NCBI GenBank assembly: GCA_015179025.1 | Contig: WHUX01000061.1 | Location: 186,001-250,000, forward strand | Source of the DNA: Terfezia claveryi | Lineage: Eukaryota; Ascomycota; Pezizomycetes; Pezizales; Pezizaceae | Length of the DNA: 64,000 nucleotides | Direction of reading: 5' to 3' | Part shown: positions 36,065 through 48,905 of the stretch, piece by piece | Numbering within the stretch: position 1 is the first letter of the stretch | Layout of the letters: each line of letters begins with the position of its first letter | Notes under the pieces: model-generated | What the model was told of the DNA's origin: nothing | The model's input: only the letters and a program-made list of their open reading frames with translations | The model's database searches: none | Translations under genes and position numbers: made by a program

Positions 36065-37000
36065 ACAATTTAATCTACACACCCGTCATTTGACACCCCT
36101 TCGATCTGCAACGGTTTTATTTGATCACTTTTAATTCACCAAAATTCTCCTCGGGCCTTTTTTTCCCCCTTTTGCGACACGATATACAATGAACATTGGC
36201 GCGCAACGGGTTGTTTATAGTATACAAGCATTCGATTTACATATTGGCCTTTTAATTACAAATTCTTCGAGCGGGACGGGATAATGGATGGTTGGCGCAC
36301 CTAGGAGGCGGACAGGAGTGAGGACTCCCACCATTCTGGGTGTATTGCCTGTGACTGCTACTTCTCTGAGTCGAGAATGTTCACTGGAGAGGCTTTGGCT
36401 TGCTTTGCTGCAACTGAGGCTCATTGTGCGGAATTTGCTTTCTGTCGATCGAATTTCAGCCGCATGCTCTTGTTCCGTCATCCATGGACTTTCTCAGCCT
36501 TGGGGTTTTTGAATTATCTTTTTAATTTTGCTTTTCTGTTTGCTGTTTGGTTACAATGCTTTGTCAAGGTCATACATCAGTGAGTGACCGCATTTGCTTT
36601 GCTTTTGCTTGTTATTTGCTATCCATCATCATGGCATGTTCGGTTGGAATGGAAGGGGTTAGGAAATTGGTTGTTGGGAAATGTATATTCGGCTTGGATG
36701 TATCTTTGTGATGCGTACATTGGGAAACACTGGGAACACTGGGACGGAAATTGATGGAAGAATGGAATACACAGGATTTATATTACTGGGTCATTGTGCC
36801 TGAAGATCGTTGATTCATTACATTGAAATTTACGTAATCCCACAATGGTGTGAGGGAGCCAATCGCTGCAACTGTGCGGTAGTTAGCTGTAGCTAGATGT
36901 AGCTGTACCCACTGTACCCACTGTCAAAGTTTAAGCAAGAAGTTGCATACGTTTCGAAACGACACCCCACTACCACCATCATCGCGCTATTACCACAACC
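36065..37000. other. Intergenic region upstream of the ZW10-like gene
   Basis: These 936 bp hold no protein-like frame that I trust. The first 200 bp are probably the 3' UTR of the secreted protein gene. Imperfect duplications such as TAGCTGTAGCTAGATGTAGCTGTACCCACTGTACCCACTG (given here only as 36885-36922) precede the ZW10-like start by about 80 bp. Confidence 0.5.
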
Positions 37001-40000
37001 ATGGCGGCGGGGGTGGAGGAGAACACGACGACCTCGAAAGAAGTCACCAATGCGTTACTGGCGAATCTACTGCAGGGGGAGTTTCCCGACGGGAGAGTCT
37101 CACAGGCGGAGTTGACGGCGGAGGTGATTCCAGGGATTGTGGAGGGGTTGGAGAGGGCTGTTGGGGGCGTGAAGGTATGGCTTTTTTTTCCCCTTTAGCC
37201 CTAAATTCGCTGTGGGATTTGTAGAGGATTGAGGTGCTAATGTGATGGACATATAGGAAGAAATCCGCAAAATCAGTGTTGCGAATCAAGCTGGAATCGA
37301 TAGCTGGGTGGCCATTGCGGGGAGGGTGGATGAAGATGTATCAAAGGCATCTGAACGGGCTAGGGAGATTGTTAAGATGGAGGAAGAAGAGAAGGTGCAA
37401 CCCTCTTCACCCCCCTTGAAACACTCTTCCTCGAAATAAAAGGGTGAAATTGACAAAACCTGGGGATAGTAATAGACCCTCGAAAAAAAAACCCACGACG
37501 CTCAAGCTCACTACAAGTTCCTCTTGACCGAAATAAAATTCACACAAGCCCTCACGAGTATTCTCGGAAGTCTGCAGCTTATCAATGGCACGCTTGATCA
37601 GGTATCTATGTTTATTCGTGAGGGGGAGTTGGGGGTTGCTGTAGCTCAGGTGCAAGCTGCGGAGCATGCGTTAGGGAATCTAGGGCATGCGGGGATCATA
37701 GTGGTGGCATTGATGAAAGAGCGTGTTGGGACTCTGAAAAGACAGGTTGGTGAGATTGTAGAGAATTGCTGGGCGAAGATGGTTTCAAGTAGTGGTAAGG
37801 AAAGGGGTGGGGTTGAAGGGCGGTGGGTGAGGGTGCTGAAGGAGGTTACAACGGGTGAAGGGGTGGTTGTGGCGGGGGAGATGGTGGTGGAGGCTTTGGA
37901 GGCACTGGGGTTGTTGAAGAGTAAGGTGGATGGGATGCATCAGATGATTGATAAGGTGCTTATTGGCCCGAGGCTGGAGGTGCCGAAGGGGGGAAGGATG
38001 GAGGTTCCGGGGTTTAGGGTGGAGGAGGAAAAGGGGAAGATTGGGATTTGGGGGTGGAGTAGGGATTTATCTGCTGGTAGGAGTTTTAGCCCAATATCTC
38101 ATGATGGTGGTGATGATGAGTATTGGTATGGGGTACTGATTTGGTGTGTGATAGAGCAATTGTATTCGGACCTACATATTATTATAACCTTCTTGCATAC
38201 CCGTCTACCAAAGTCTTTACAAAAATCGTTTTCGAGAATTTTTACACCGTCGCTGGATACGAGGCTGATAAGCCAGTACCTTCCTACGACGATACCAAGC
38301 GCACTTAGTGCGCTCCCCCAGTTCCAGGATGTCCTTAGGAAGACGGGTGAATTTGAGGAGTTTTTGCAGGGGATTGGGTGGACGCTGGAATTGGATCTGC
38401 AGGATTGGGTGGAGCGAGCAGCGAGGGTTTGGCTAGCAAAGAGGAGGGAGGATGCGTTGGAGACGGCGAGGAGGGCGTTTGTGAGAGAGGGGTGGATGGA
38501 GGGGAGGTTGGTGGAGAGGTGTGAGACGAAGGTGGCGGAGGGGGTGGAGGGGGAAAGTGAGGGTAGTTGGGAGCAGAGTTGGTCAGATGAGGAAGAGGAG
38601 GGGGAGAAACAGCAGCAGGAGGAGAAAGAGAAGGAGAAGGAAGGAGGGCAGGTTAAAGAGAAGCAGAAGGAGAAAGAAATAGAGGAGTCGAGAAGTAGTT
38701 TGATTTTGTCGGGGGATGAGGAGGAGGATGCATCGGGGTGGGGGTTGGACGAGGATCTGGATCTAGATTTGGATGTTGATGAGCCACGGCCGCCGGGGGC
38801 AAGCCAGAGTGAGAAGAAGGAGGAAGAGGAGGAGAAAGAGGAGGAGAAAGAAGCAGGGGATGATGATGCCCCACCGCAGATTGATGAGATGGATTGGGGG
38901 GAGTGGGGCGATGATGACAATACCGGCGATAGAAGTTCCTCGAAACCTTTACAACAACCACCACTAGCACCACTACCGGCGGAGAAACCGCAGGAACGAG
39001 TCAAGAAAGCACAAGGTACGAGACCAAAGATCCCGGCTACCCTTACCAAGCGACAGCAGAAATCCACCCCTGGATCTCCCCCGAAGAAAATCACCTTTAA
39101 GGAGACATACACCATCACCGGCATGCCCGACTCTATTATCTCTATCATCCAGAATCTCCTCGAGGAAGCTGTCCAACTCTCCACCAACCCCAAATACACC
39201 TGCACCCCCATCGCGCCCGCGGCAAAGGAAATGCTGTCTCTCCCTGGCCTCATCCTCGCTGCCTACCGCGCCCTCGCCCCAATATACTACTCCGTCGATC
39301 TGTCCTCCAAGATGTACCTCTACAACGACTGCATTCGGATCGAGGAGCTCGTCAAGCAGGTAGCGGCTACATCTAACGCTTCCTCGGATGAAAAAAAACT
39401 ATTTGGGAGGTTTACGCTGGAGAAGGAGGCTGGTGAGGTGGGGGCGTTTGGGAAGAGGGCGTATTCGAGGGAATTGGAGGCCCAGAGGACAATACTGAGG
39501 GATTATTTAGATGGAACGCAGGGCCTGGTAGCGTGTACAGAGTATCCGCAGAGTGAGACGTGTGAGGCGGCGGTGAAGGCGGTGGTTGATCGCGTAAGGC
39601 TGTTGAATGAGAAATGGAAGGGCGTACTTAGTAGGAGTGCATTGTGGCAGGCGTTGGGAAGTTTGCTGGGCACGGTGTGCGGGAAATGGATTAGTGACGT
39701 CGGCGACCTTGGGGATATCAGCGACCCAGAGTCAAGAAAGCTGGCGGGATTAATGGCACAGATTGGCCAGTTGGAGGAATTGTTCTTACCGCCCGCGACT
39801 GGGGATACTGCGGGAGAGAGGGGGATCCCGTGTACGGCGGTGTATTGCGGGAATTGGCTCAGGTTTAGGTATTTGGAGAGTATACTCGAGTGCACGATGG
39901 TGGAGCTGCTGGAGATGTATGATAGTGGGCAATTGCAGGAGTTTGAGAAGGACGAGTTGGAGGAGTTGGTTAGGGCGTTGTTTGCGGATACGGATAATAG

Positions 40001-40061
40001 GAGGAAGTGTTTGGAGAGGATTAGGAGGGGCCCGATGGGGGTGGGGCTGCCGGGGCTGTGA
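37001..40061 (+). CDS. ZW10-like centromere/kinetochore and vesicle-tethering protein
   Basis: Three exons, 37001-37174, 37257-37394 and 37476-40061, give 965 residues. The N-terminal 230 residues are helical and coiled-coil-like, and the C-terminal third carries ZW10 family blocks (LSLPGLILAAYRALAPIYY; MYLYNDCIRIEELV; LEAQRTILRDYLDGTQGL). ZW10 proteins are part of the RZZ spindle-checkpoint complex in animals and of the Dsl1-type ER tether for Golgi-to-ER vesicles; in fungi the tether role is more likely. A long acidic, Glu/Lys/Asp-rich insert of about 150 residues lies in the middle (genomic 38520-38930). The third intron boundary (AATAG then ACC CTC GAA) restores the helix. An additional small intron near 38120-38160 cannot be excluded. 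Confidence 0.85.
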
Positions 40062-40147
40062 GTGAGAATGAGTGAAAGGAGGGGAAAGAGGGAAAGGGTG
40101 GAAGTGGGGAAGGGAAGTTGGGGAGTTGGGCAGCTGGGTTTGTATGC

Positions 40148-40166
40148 ATGTATGTATGTATGTATG
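40148..40166 (+). repeat. TATG microsatellite
   Basis: About four and a half TATG units lie in the 3' region of the ZW10-like gene. Confidence 0.7.
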
Positions 40167-40314
40167 GGTTGTTTGTGGTTTGTTGGTTGGTGTTCAAGTG
40201 TTTATATACAGATAATTGTATGAAAGCCGCCAATTTCTTCTTCCCCCGCAAGAAATTAAACCTCCCCTCTGAGATGCTCCCACCCTCTCACCTTCCTACT
40301 CCCCCCACATCATC

Positions 40315-40743
40315 TCAATGACTTAAACTCTTCCTCCCCTTCGCCCTCCTCCTCTTCAATATCGCCCTCCCCGTCCTCGTCCTCAATCTTGCGAGGAACC
40401 CGAACCGCCGCTTGCGGACAAAGTGCGACGGGTCAAAGGTATTTCTGGGGCCGTTCCGGAGCTGGAGGAAACGCAGGGCGGGGGAGGAGGAGATCCGGGG
40501 AAGGAGGTCGAGTGACTCCGAGGGGGAGATGGTAGTTGGGGAGGAGATGGGTATCGGTGTGGGTTGCCGGAGGATATTGGTGTATGGGGGGGAGAAATAT
40601 GTGTGTAGGGAGGGTCGGTGGGGAGTGAGGATGGAAAAGGGCCTGAGTGTGTGGGATTTGAGGATGGTTGTGGTTGTGGCTTTGGCCGTGGTTGTTTGGG
40701 GCCCGCGGAGCCGGAGGAGGGAGAGGGCGGTGCGGGTCAACAT
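40315..40743 (-). CDS. Mitochondrial ribosomal protein bL34m
   Basis: A single exon from the ATG at 40743 gives 142 residues. The C-terminal 43 residues are a full bL34 domain ([20 protein letters not shown], then [20 protein letters not shown]), the short basic protein buried in the large-subunit rRNA. The first 98 residues are Ser/Thr/Pro/Arg-rich without acids until late, as expected for a cleaved mitochondrial presequence plus linker. It is convergent with the ZW10-like gene and divergent from the lysine-rich ORF at 41070. Confidence 0.93.
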   Translation of the reverse strand: MLTRTALSLLRLRGPQTTTAKATTTTILKSHTLRPFSILTPHRPSLHTYFSPPYTNILRQPTPIPISSPTTISPSESLDLLPRISSSPALRFLQLRNGPRNTFDPSHFVRKRRFGFLARLRTRTGRAILKRRRAKGRKSLSH

Positions 40744-41069
40744 CTTCAATTAAGAGAGGTTTATACTCGATGTGTGGGGATTCGGGGATTGGCGAATTGG
40801 TGATTTGGTGATTTGTTTTGTAGTTTGTTGTTTCATCGGTACCGTAATCCCGCCGCTACTAAGTTTGGATGGGGGCGCCAAGATTTCAGGGACGAGCCTA
40901 AAATTATTGAAAGATGAAGCGACGAGCAACACTGACGAACGACGACTACGGCCGGATACTTTTTTTGTTTGAACAATTCACTGATCCATACACTGCTCCG
41001 GGGCTCCCATTGCACATCAAGTGCGTCAAGTATACCTCGCTCCCACGGAGACCCTAACTCACCAACATA
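40744..41069. promoter_or_regulatory. Divergent promoter of bL34m and the lysine-rich ORF
   Basis: This 326-bp spacer contains GCCAAGATTTCAGGG at 40877-40891, matching the extended motif at 24221 over 15 bases. A shared regulatory role is possible but not shown. Confidence 0.45.
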
Positions 41070-41639
41070 ATGTCAACCTTCCACCCCCTCTACCCCTCAA
41101 CACGCATCCTCACCACGCGCCCCCTCCCCCACCCCGAAGCCACCACCTTCCTACAAACCTTCCTCCACTGGACGTCCTCCACTCGCCCGATCCGCAACCG
41201 CAAACACCCCTACAACTCCCTCCCCGTGGTCCCCTTCCCACACTCTGTACTGAACAATCTAAGACGAATTGAGATGGGGCTGAGGGGGGAGAGGGCGCCG
41301 AGGATCAAGCCTAAAAAAGATATAGCGAGGAAGAGAAAGTGGGCGAGGGATGACGATGGGGCATTGGAGACCGTAGCTGTGGAGGAGGAGGAGGACGTGG
41401 AAGAGGAATATGGAGAGGTGGATAAGGAGGCGGAGAAGGAGATTCAAATGGGTGGGAGGGAGATGAGAGGTGATGGGGAGGTTGTGGATGGGGCACCGAC
41501 GGTATTGGCGATACATGAGGAGGGTGGGGCTGCGGAAGGGGTGAATAAGAAGAGGAAGGAGGAGAGAAAAAAGGATAAGAAGACGAGGAGGAAGGGTGAG
41601 AAGAAGGTTAGGGAGGAGAAAAGGAGAAAGGGGGAGTAA
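41070..41639 (+). CDS. Hypothetical lysine-rich protein
   Basis: A single-exon frame of 189 codons starts at a good ATG. The first 75 residues look like a folded, conserved N-terminus (ILTTRPLPHPEATTFLQTFL, NSLPVVPFPHSVLNNLRRIE). The rest is a highly charged tail, first Glu-rich, then ending in about 35 residues of alternating Lys, Arg and Glu, typical of nucleolar proteins. I do not recognise the family; a ribosome-biogenesis role would be a guess. Confidence 0.6.
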   Translation: MSTFHPLYPSTRILTTRPLPHPEATTFLQTFLHWTSSTRPIRNRKHPYNSLPVVPFPHSVLNNLRRIEMGLRGERAPRIKPKKDIARKRKWARDDDGALETVAVEEEEDVEEEYGEVDKEAEKEIQMGGREMRGDGEVVDGAPTVLAIHEEGGAAEGVNKKRKEERKKDKKTRRKGEKKVREEKRRKGE

Positions 41640-43553
41640 CGGAATGTGGGGAGCGTGGTCTGGCAGAATTGGTGGAGGGGATGGTGGGGTTGTGAGGGGA
41701 TTCACTGGAGGGGAATGGATCGAGGTGAGAGGAAGGTTGCAAAGCTGTGGGGGGTGTGGTAATAATAGTAGTGAATGATTTCACCTCATATCGGGGAAGT
41801 TATTCCATTCTTCTCCACGCGCGGGTCGGGTGGGATCATCCAACGGTTTGTATATTTGATTCATCTTTAATTGGCGTTCATACTATTTCATCAGCCTTCG
41901 TTCCTTCTATTCTATTTGGTATTTTGTTCCTTTTTTTCAAAACAATTTCCGGTTCTCAAAAAACTCTGTCACTTTTCGTAAGTTTAATTCTCTGAATTAT
42001 GTGCGCAACAGATCACGGATGCTGTATATTGATAACTCAAAGTACGCTTCGTTTACAATTCTTTCTTCTAGGGAGGGACTGCCCCAATGATACAAATCTA
42101 CAATGCATAAACTAGCTAAGTTCAGGGTAAACCAATCTCAAATCCTCTCCATTTCTCCTCGACAACCACTCAACCTCTATCACACCCCTATCCAGAACTG
42201 CATGTTTTAACTGCCAACTTCAGGGTAACCCGGTCCTGCAAGTACGGCTGATACGAAGATTTTAATCTAACTCCCCAATCCCAGATAATGAATGGTGGAA
42301 CGCAATTTAATTGTATTGTAGTACCCACTACCCCCCCCCTCCTCCCCCGCACACCTGTTCGAATATGGCCTTGTCGTGGGCTGGCATTACGTAGGAGGAA
42401 CACACTTCACAGCTCTGTATCATGAATATAATTCCCGGACGATTTTTCATGTAAGTTCGATTGTGGCCAATAAGCAATGAGCGCACAATTAGCATATTCC
42501 CTGGGTGCCAATAGATTGGGAGGAGGAGCAGTGGGGACGGTATTTGGGGAGATGAGTGTAGTGCTGAGAAAGGTTTCTGCCGTACTGGTAGTGTTAAAAT
42601 GGTATTCAGGCAATGAGGGTGGAGACCCAAACAAGGTTATATTGGGCTTATGGGTGATCAAGTACATACCGTTTTATTCTGACAAGTTTATAGATCATTT
42701 CTCTTCTTTTGATGTCTAATAACCAGCAGGCTTTATAATTCCGAATCATGCCCATGAGTTCCAGCCTGCCTATGTCCCATATGCATAGCAATAAATTTCA
42801 CATGTCCCATATAGCGACGGTCTAATATATTAGTTTTTAGTGTCTGGAATGAGAGTCAAGTTTATCGATATCCCAAGCATAAATATGTTTATCATCAAGA
42901 TAGTGAACCACAACAACTATATGAGAATTGTGCCGTAACGCCTTCTATGAAGGGCGTTTGTAGCACTTGGCAAAGATACGGAGAACACGATGCTGCTAGC
43001 AGTGTTTGACAAAGATCCGCTTTATTCTCTAGACTAGGAAGTTACCCTGAAAAATTGCCAAGTGACATTGGTAGCCTCTAAATCATAACTGCAACCAAAC
43101 CACTTGAAATCCAACAATTGACTGCAAAGCAATACTTGGACACATGGTTCCACAAGTTATCACCATCCAAGCATCTATAGCGAGTCCTTAATGCCGCCTA
43201 ACACTCCCACCGACCCCTTGATATGCAATTGATAATAATAGAAAAGCTGTATTCTCTCCTTACTGATCCATAAAATCGAATCTGGAAGAGTCTCAAATGC
43301 CTTAAGCCCCATATACCTCACATTGTATTTAAAAAATAGTAATAAGAGATGTATCAAACGGCGTAACATGTAACTTCCACTTTAAAAATCCAACCAACGT
43401 TTGCCGAGACCTGGTGAAATTGATGAAGACTGAGATGTTGGTGAATGAGATTAATCTAAGCATTGGGGGTAGCAGCAGCAATCTGTTAGGAGCAACCACT
43501 ATTGGATAATCATCCAGCGACCGTGGAGTAGGAGCAGAAAAAACTTCAGGAAC
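41640..43553. other. 1.9-kb intergenic region with three TTACCCTGAA copies
   Basis: No gene is supported. Motif copies occur at 42121-42130 and 42219-42228 (minus orientation) and 43042-43051 (plus). Two of them have a GCCAA half next to them. A C-rich tract lies near 42333-42356. The remaining frames are short and unconserved in appearance. Confidence 0.55.
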
Positions 43554-45260
43554 TTAATAATCATCCAGTGGCAGGCCGGGTGTAGGGATATCTACTGCTT
43601 CTTCTTCCACAGCAGCTACCGTAGCTGCTGCCGCTATTTCTAGGGCATTAATCGCTGCCACTGGTTGAGCAACACCTATTACTGGAACGCCCACGGGCGC
43701 ATCTAGCGCAACATGAGGGTGACGAGGAGGCGAAGCTCTTCTTGCTGGTCCCGCACCACCTAAAGGCGGACGCTGCTGTGCCCGTGGGGCTCTCCGCGCA
43801 TATCTCTCCTCAGCCGGAGTCTCATGACAAGCGTGGTTCAACCTCGTCGCATGATCCAGATTATGTCCCTGAGTCCTACAATTCACCCCATACCAGCATT
43901 TAGGCCTATTATCTACAACCCCACTCTTCTCCTTTTCATTGATCCACCAGTTTTTAAAACCCAAATTCATCCAGTGTAAAAAGCAGGCCTCGCAGAGGGT
44001 GGTTTGGCTGGTGGGACGCATTATGGAGACGCCGGCAATATAATCGACTTTGGCAGCTTCTTCGAGAAACCATTCCTTGAAACGATCGACAATGTCGGAG
44101 TCTTGGAGTTGGCTGTCTTGGACCCAGCGGTTGTAGATGTCTCTCTCGACTCCGTTAGAGCCGAAGAGGTTGTGATATGCTGCCCAGCCATCGATCGTTG
44201 GAGTGGGCCTTATGTCTATTGAATTTGAGCCCGGTTAGTATACCTTCCAGGCAAGGAGCATGTCAGAGTCGCTGGAAAGCAAACCTTCAAACCTCTTCAG
44301 TACGTTCTGCCTTGTGCACTCAAACAAACTCCCACACCAATCATAAGCGCAACTCTCGCAGGCCATTCCCTCCCTTCGAGGCATCGTTCTCATGCATGCA
44401 CTACAGCTCCTATGGTGCTCAACCCCCTCCATATACTCTATCCCATCCACCGGCGCTGGCGGTGGGGGTATAGGATGTTCACACGCTAGCCCATTCTCTA
44501 ATGGCTCCGGTGGATAACAATAGTCGCAAGGCGGCATCCTATCCTCAGGATCTTCTTCATCTTCATCTCCATCATTGCCCTCCTCATCAGAGTAGTCATC
44601 TGCGGCCCGCAGAATCTTGACAACATTCCCGGGTTTGTAGATTTTATCCAGGTTGATTTCATCTTCTTCTGTTCGAGCCTTTTCTGGGTGAAGTTTGAGG
44701 TACATCTCCAAGAGATTATTGGTTCGATGGTCGTCTTTGATCGCGGTTACGCTAGTGCGGCAGTTGGGGCAGAGGCTGGAGCGCTTTAGCCATGGGACGA
44801 GGCATGAGCCACAGAAGGTGTGGAGGCAGGAGATAGCTGCCACCTATACAGACGTATCACATACAATTGTCAGTTATACCTCAATAGAACCCTACTAATA
44901 ACTAACCAAGAGCAAGAGGACACAAACCGGCCTATAAAGATAGTCTGAACAAATCGGGCAGCTCAACGCCGATTCCAAGCTCTCATCCATTGGAGTATCA
45001 ATTGCTACAGAGGCTCCACCTTCTGTATTTTCCACAACTTTCTTCAGTCCACTGCCACTAGCAGTCCTACTTGCTTTCGCTTTCCGTATCAGATCCGCAA
45101 TGCTATCACCCCCAAAGCTCAAGCACTCTGCAGAGCGCTTATGTGAAATTGTCTGAGTCTGATCTGGTGCTGCTACTAGTAGACCTTCTCCTTCAACTTG
45201 GGGGTCAACTGAGGGATTGGAAAGTTGATTGACGTTCTCAGGCTGTGTTTGCTGGGACAT
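43554..45260 (-). CDS. CHFR-like RING finger E3 ubiquitin ligase
   Basis: Three exons, 44928-45260, 44285-44843 and 43554-44215, give 517 residues. A C3HC4 RING is complete: Cys101, Cys104, Cys117, His119, Cys122, Cys125, Cys136 and Cys139, with the preceding segment ESALSCPIC. Downstream an acidic linker leads to a cysteine-rich region (CDYCYPPE, CSACMRTMPRREGMACESCAYDWCGS), as in CHFR-type ligases. No FHA domain is encoded upstream. Intron 2 was ended at a GTTTGC donor (44284) because this gives the correct phase and places the TACTAAC branch site 17-23 nt before the acceptor; using the GTATAC at 44243 would leave a 28-nt intron. The Ala/Pro/Arg-rich tail is low complexity. Likely role: ubiquitin ligase, substrate unknown. 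Confidence 0.85.
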
Positions 45261-45754
45261 GATTCGAGAAGAGGGGATCTAAGTACCTTTTGGACGACGC
45301 GTTAAGTAGGGAAGACGCGGGGCGCGTGGAGCTATATGTACTTCAGAGCTATTTGAGGTTAAGTGGCTGGCTTGGTGGGGAAATGAATCGTCATATCGTG
45401 AGTCAAAAGGATAGTCATACAGCAACGCTTGACAAGGGTACTTAGACAACTTAACTCTAGAAGCACTGATTACTAAAAGTAGTTTACGACAACTTGCAGG
45501 CAACAATTCTGTACCCACTTAGCCAACTGGCGATATTAAAAGAGACTGCAGTACCGATACTCGATACCATGAAGCAAGATCAAAGGTAATGATTTATACT
45601 GTGAATGGCTAAGCATTAAAAAGTGCTGCAAGAAATCCCGTACAAAGATGCAATCCCCAAACCCTGGACCTCTGTCTGCACTCTACTTTCCCTAAAAGCA
45701 CGACGGCCTACATCCCTAACGTAATAATATGTCCATAAAAGCTCCTCCTACATC
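45261..45754. other. Spacer between CHFR-like gene and RAD16
   Basis: These 494 bp are upstream of the RING gene and downstream of RAD16, both on the minus strand. No supported gene or motif. Confidence 0.5.
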
Positions 45755-48700
45755 CTAATTCTGGAACAAGAACTGCATGTCCGCTGGTGTCAACTTATCC
45801 ATACTCTTTTGGTCTCCGTTCACAGTCGCCTGGCACATGTTAGGAATGTTTTCCTCGAGTTAAGACGGCGTGAGGGAAAACTTACATGAATCATGCGGGC
45901 CTTCTTCTCCTGCAACTCGATAATTCTGCTCTCAATACTGTCTTCAACCACTAGCCTTGTGATTTTACAGGAACGTTTCTGCCCAATCCGGTGAACACGG
46001 TCACCACTCTGCCACTCAACAGAAGGATTCCACCACGGGTCGAGAATGAAGACTTGAGATGCTTCAGTAAGATTAAGAGCGACACCTCCAGCCTTGAGAG
46101 AAACCAAGAACACTTCAACCGAGGCATTTTCCATAAAGTGCTTGATCACAGCATCACGTTGTGGGGGAGACATTGAGCCCTCCAGCATGGCGGTTTTGAA
46201 ACCACCACGATGCAACCTCCATTCGACCAGTTGAAGCATGCTGGTGAACTGGGAGAAGACAATACTCTTGATCGTCTGGGTTTTGCTTCTCAATTTATAG
46301 AGTTCCTCCACCAAGGCCTCGATTTTGGTTGAGCTTTTCCAGTTGTTCATATCGATACGGCTAATGATGCTCCCCCTCTTGACCTCCGAAAATATTTCAA
46401 TTGCAGGCTGGCTGAGGTCAATGGAGAGCGGCAGGTGGCACTGCGGACAATCTGGAGCACCTTCTCCATCATAAGATTCGATATATTTGGACACGCACAG
46501 ACGGCAGAACCTATGGCGACACTTCGAAGCAATTGCCTCTTCAGCTTCGTCGTCGCAGATACAGCATACAAGAGTATTCTGGCCCTCTTCCGCGTGTTTA
46601 CGTAGGACGAGGTCAGGGTGATCAGCGAGTTGCCTCATTCGAGTGATGAGTGTGAAAATATTCGCATAGTTATTCTACAAAACGTCAGTAAGCTCCCAGA
46701 GCCATTAGTGATAAATTTACTCACCAAAACTACACCTTGCGCCACGTACGTATCAAACTTCCTTCTACTCTCGCCGTATATAGAGTCATACAGGTCCAGC
46801 TCTTCTTCATTAAAATAGTCTCGTCGAATTCTCACGACTCTTGGTGGCAGTCCTAAATCGTCCGCCTTCTCGACTTTCGTCCTCCGTAGCATGAGGTGTC
46901 CTAAGATCTTGCGAAGTTTCCCGAATGCCGTTTTCCCTTCTCCCACATCCCCGTATTGTTGTATTGGTTTAAGCAGCTCAGCATTAAACCAATTGCAATG
47001 ATCCATTGGCCTGTGGCCACAATCATCACAACTTCTGTGATTTGAAAATTTCCAATGCAGAGACTTGCATTCGCATCTTCGACAGAAATAGTAAGAGAAT
47101 GGGTCTGCTTCAAGAAATCGCAGAAGGGAGAAGAATTCTCCAATACGGTTCTGGAGGGGAGTTCCACTGAGACATAATTTGTGTTTGGTCGTAAGAGCGA
47201 AGACAGCTTTTGCAGTATTGCAGGTGCGGTCTTTGATGTTGTGCGCTTCATCCAGGATAACTCTGTGGAATTGTATCTTATGCAAAACACTGTTCTCCTT
47301 CACAAGCCCATGCTTCCTTTTGAAGCCATGCTGTTGCTTTCTGTACATACTCTCAAGCACAGAGTCTTAATCCGTATCGTGATTAGCACCGCTCAGGTAT
47401 AGTCAGACAGATCAGCTTACATGTGGTCATAATAACATCACAATTCTTCAAAATCTTGGTATCTGTAGGCCTGTTTGTACCATGGAAAATAGTGATTGAA
47501 AGAGCATTAGCAGTGTGTTTTTCTATTTCGTTTCGCCACTGCATCAAGGCTACTGTTGGAGCCACCACAAGATTAGGTTTATGCCGTGGTTCAGTCATGA
47601 GAAGAGCAATAGTCTGGATGGTCTTTCCCATCCCCATCTCGTCAGCCAATATGCCACCACCAAAATCAGTCTTCTCCTGGTTTCGCAACCAGTGAAGCCC
47701 CTCAAGTTGAAATGGTAACATTGTGAGCATAAGTCCTTCAGGTTGAGGATCTTGTTGAATCTGAACCTTCACTCGTTTATCTAGTTCGTCCCAAACGGTT
47801 CGGAGCTCTGGATGCCACCTGTAGAGTGCCTCCATTTGACGCACGGCCTATCAGACAATTGGCACCTTTGTTAGCCCTGACGGTACAAATAAGAGACCTG
47901 TAAAATGCGCAATAAAAGTGACACTTAAAAGCTAGAAATTTAAGGTATTGGAGGGCTAGAGTAATATAGGAATAGGAGTGATATATATGTTTACAAACCC
48001 TTGAAATTCGTACACCCCTCCTATAACGCGGGACTCTAGTATTCACAATAGGGGCCGATACAGTGGCAGCAGTGGCACCAGTACCCTCATCATCAGAATC
48101 ATCATCAGAATCCTCCTCATCATCATCACCATCAATTTCCATTTCAGTGTTTGGTACGTCCGAGAGCTCTGAATCATCATCCAAAGCAATAGTTTCAAGG
48201 CGAGTGGAGGATGAAGAAGAAGGAGCAGCTGGAGCTGCCCTGACCCTGGCCCTCCTTTTACCTCTCCTGTAAGTCGAAACTTCCTCCTCAACTTCTGCAT
48301 ATTCATCACTGTCCTCCTCAGATGGTTGAAAGTCCTCCTCTTCCAAATCGTCGGCGGTGTCTTCACCGTGTTCCTCTGCACTCTCTTCCTCCCCATCGGA
48401 ATCAGGGAGAATTCTGCTACGTTGTGAGAATCTTATGCTCCTACTTCGCGTAGTGAGTACGGAGTCTGAATCTTCAGTCCCACCTAGTCTCTCCGTCACA
48501 GTTTTCAAAATTCTCTTGCCTCCACAAACAGAGCCTGTACTAATGGTTGTGGCGGGTGTATCAATTTCCTCACCGCCATAAGCTACAGACGACGCACTTG
48601 ACACAGCGCTCGAGTCATTACTGCCCAAGGTTGCAATTTGTACAGAAACCTTCTGGGCCCTCGCCCTGAGAGTGACAGTGCCATTTTTGGCTGTCTTCCT

Positions 48701-48905
48701 CCTTTTATTCGATAGCTCACTAATCGGTGAACCTAGTCTTACCGAAGATTCAGGAACGGGCTGCTCAATTTCAACGCTCACTGTTGCTTTTGCTTTGCCT
48801 ACAAAGACCCTATTAGTGAAAAATAAACTGAAATGTCTGAGGGCAAGTACTTCTGGTAGCACGTGTTGCAGGAGCAGTGGCTCCAGGCTTCTTTCTATTA
48901 ACCAT
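45755..48905 (-). CDS. RAD16: SNF2-family ATPase with RING finger, nucleotide-excision repair factor Rad16
   Basis: Six exons, 48851-48905, 47999-48798, 47421-47847, 46725-47365, 45886-46674 and 45755-45829, give 928 residues. The N-terminal 280 residues are acidic, Ser-rich and disordered. The SNF2 core follows: Walker A DEMGMGKT near 354, LDEAHN near 466, a zinc-binding insert with [11 protein letters not shown] and CDDCGHRP, a C3HC4 RING ([10 protein letters not shown] to CPQCHLPL) near 678-725, and the helicase C-terminal motif [11 protein letters not shown]. The C-terminus [12 protein letters not shown] is typical of Rad16. Rad16 with Rad7 forms the ATP-dependent complex that remodels damaged chromatin and supports global-genome repair of UV lesions; the RING contributes ubiquitin ligase activity. 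It is head to head with RAD7. Confidence 0.96.

Noticed and set aside
44216..44243. GTATAC donor for intron 2 of the CHFR-like gene
   Set aside because: It would leave 28 nt with the branch site against the donor and gives the wrong phase; the GTTTGC at 44284 solves both.
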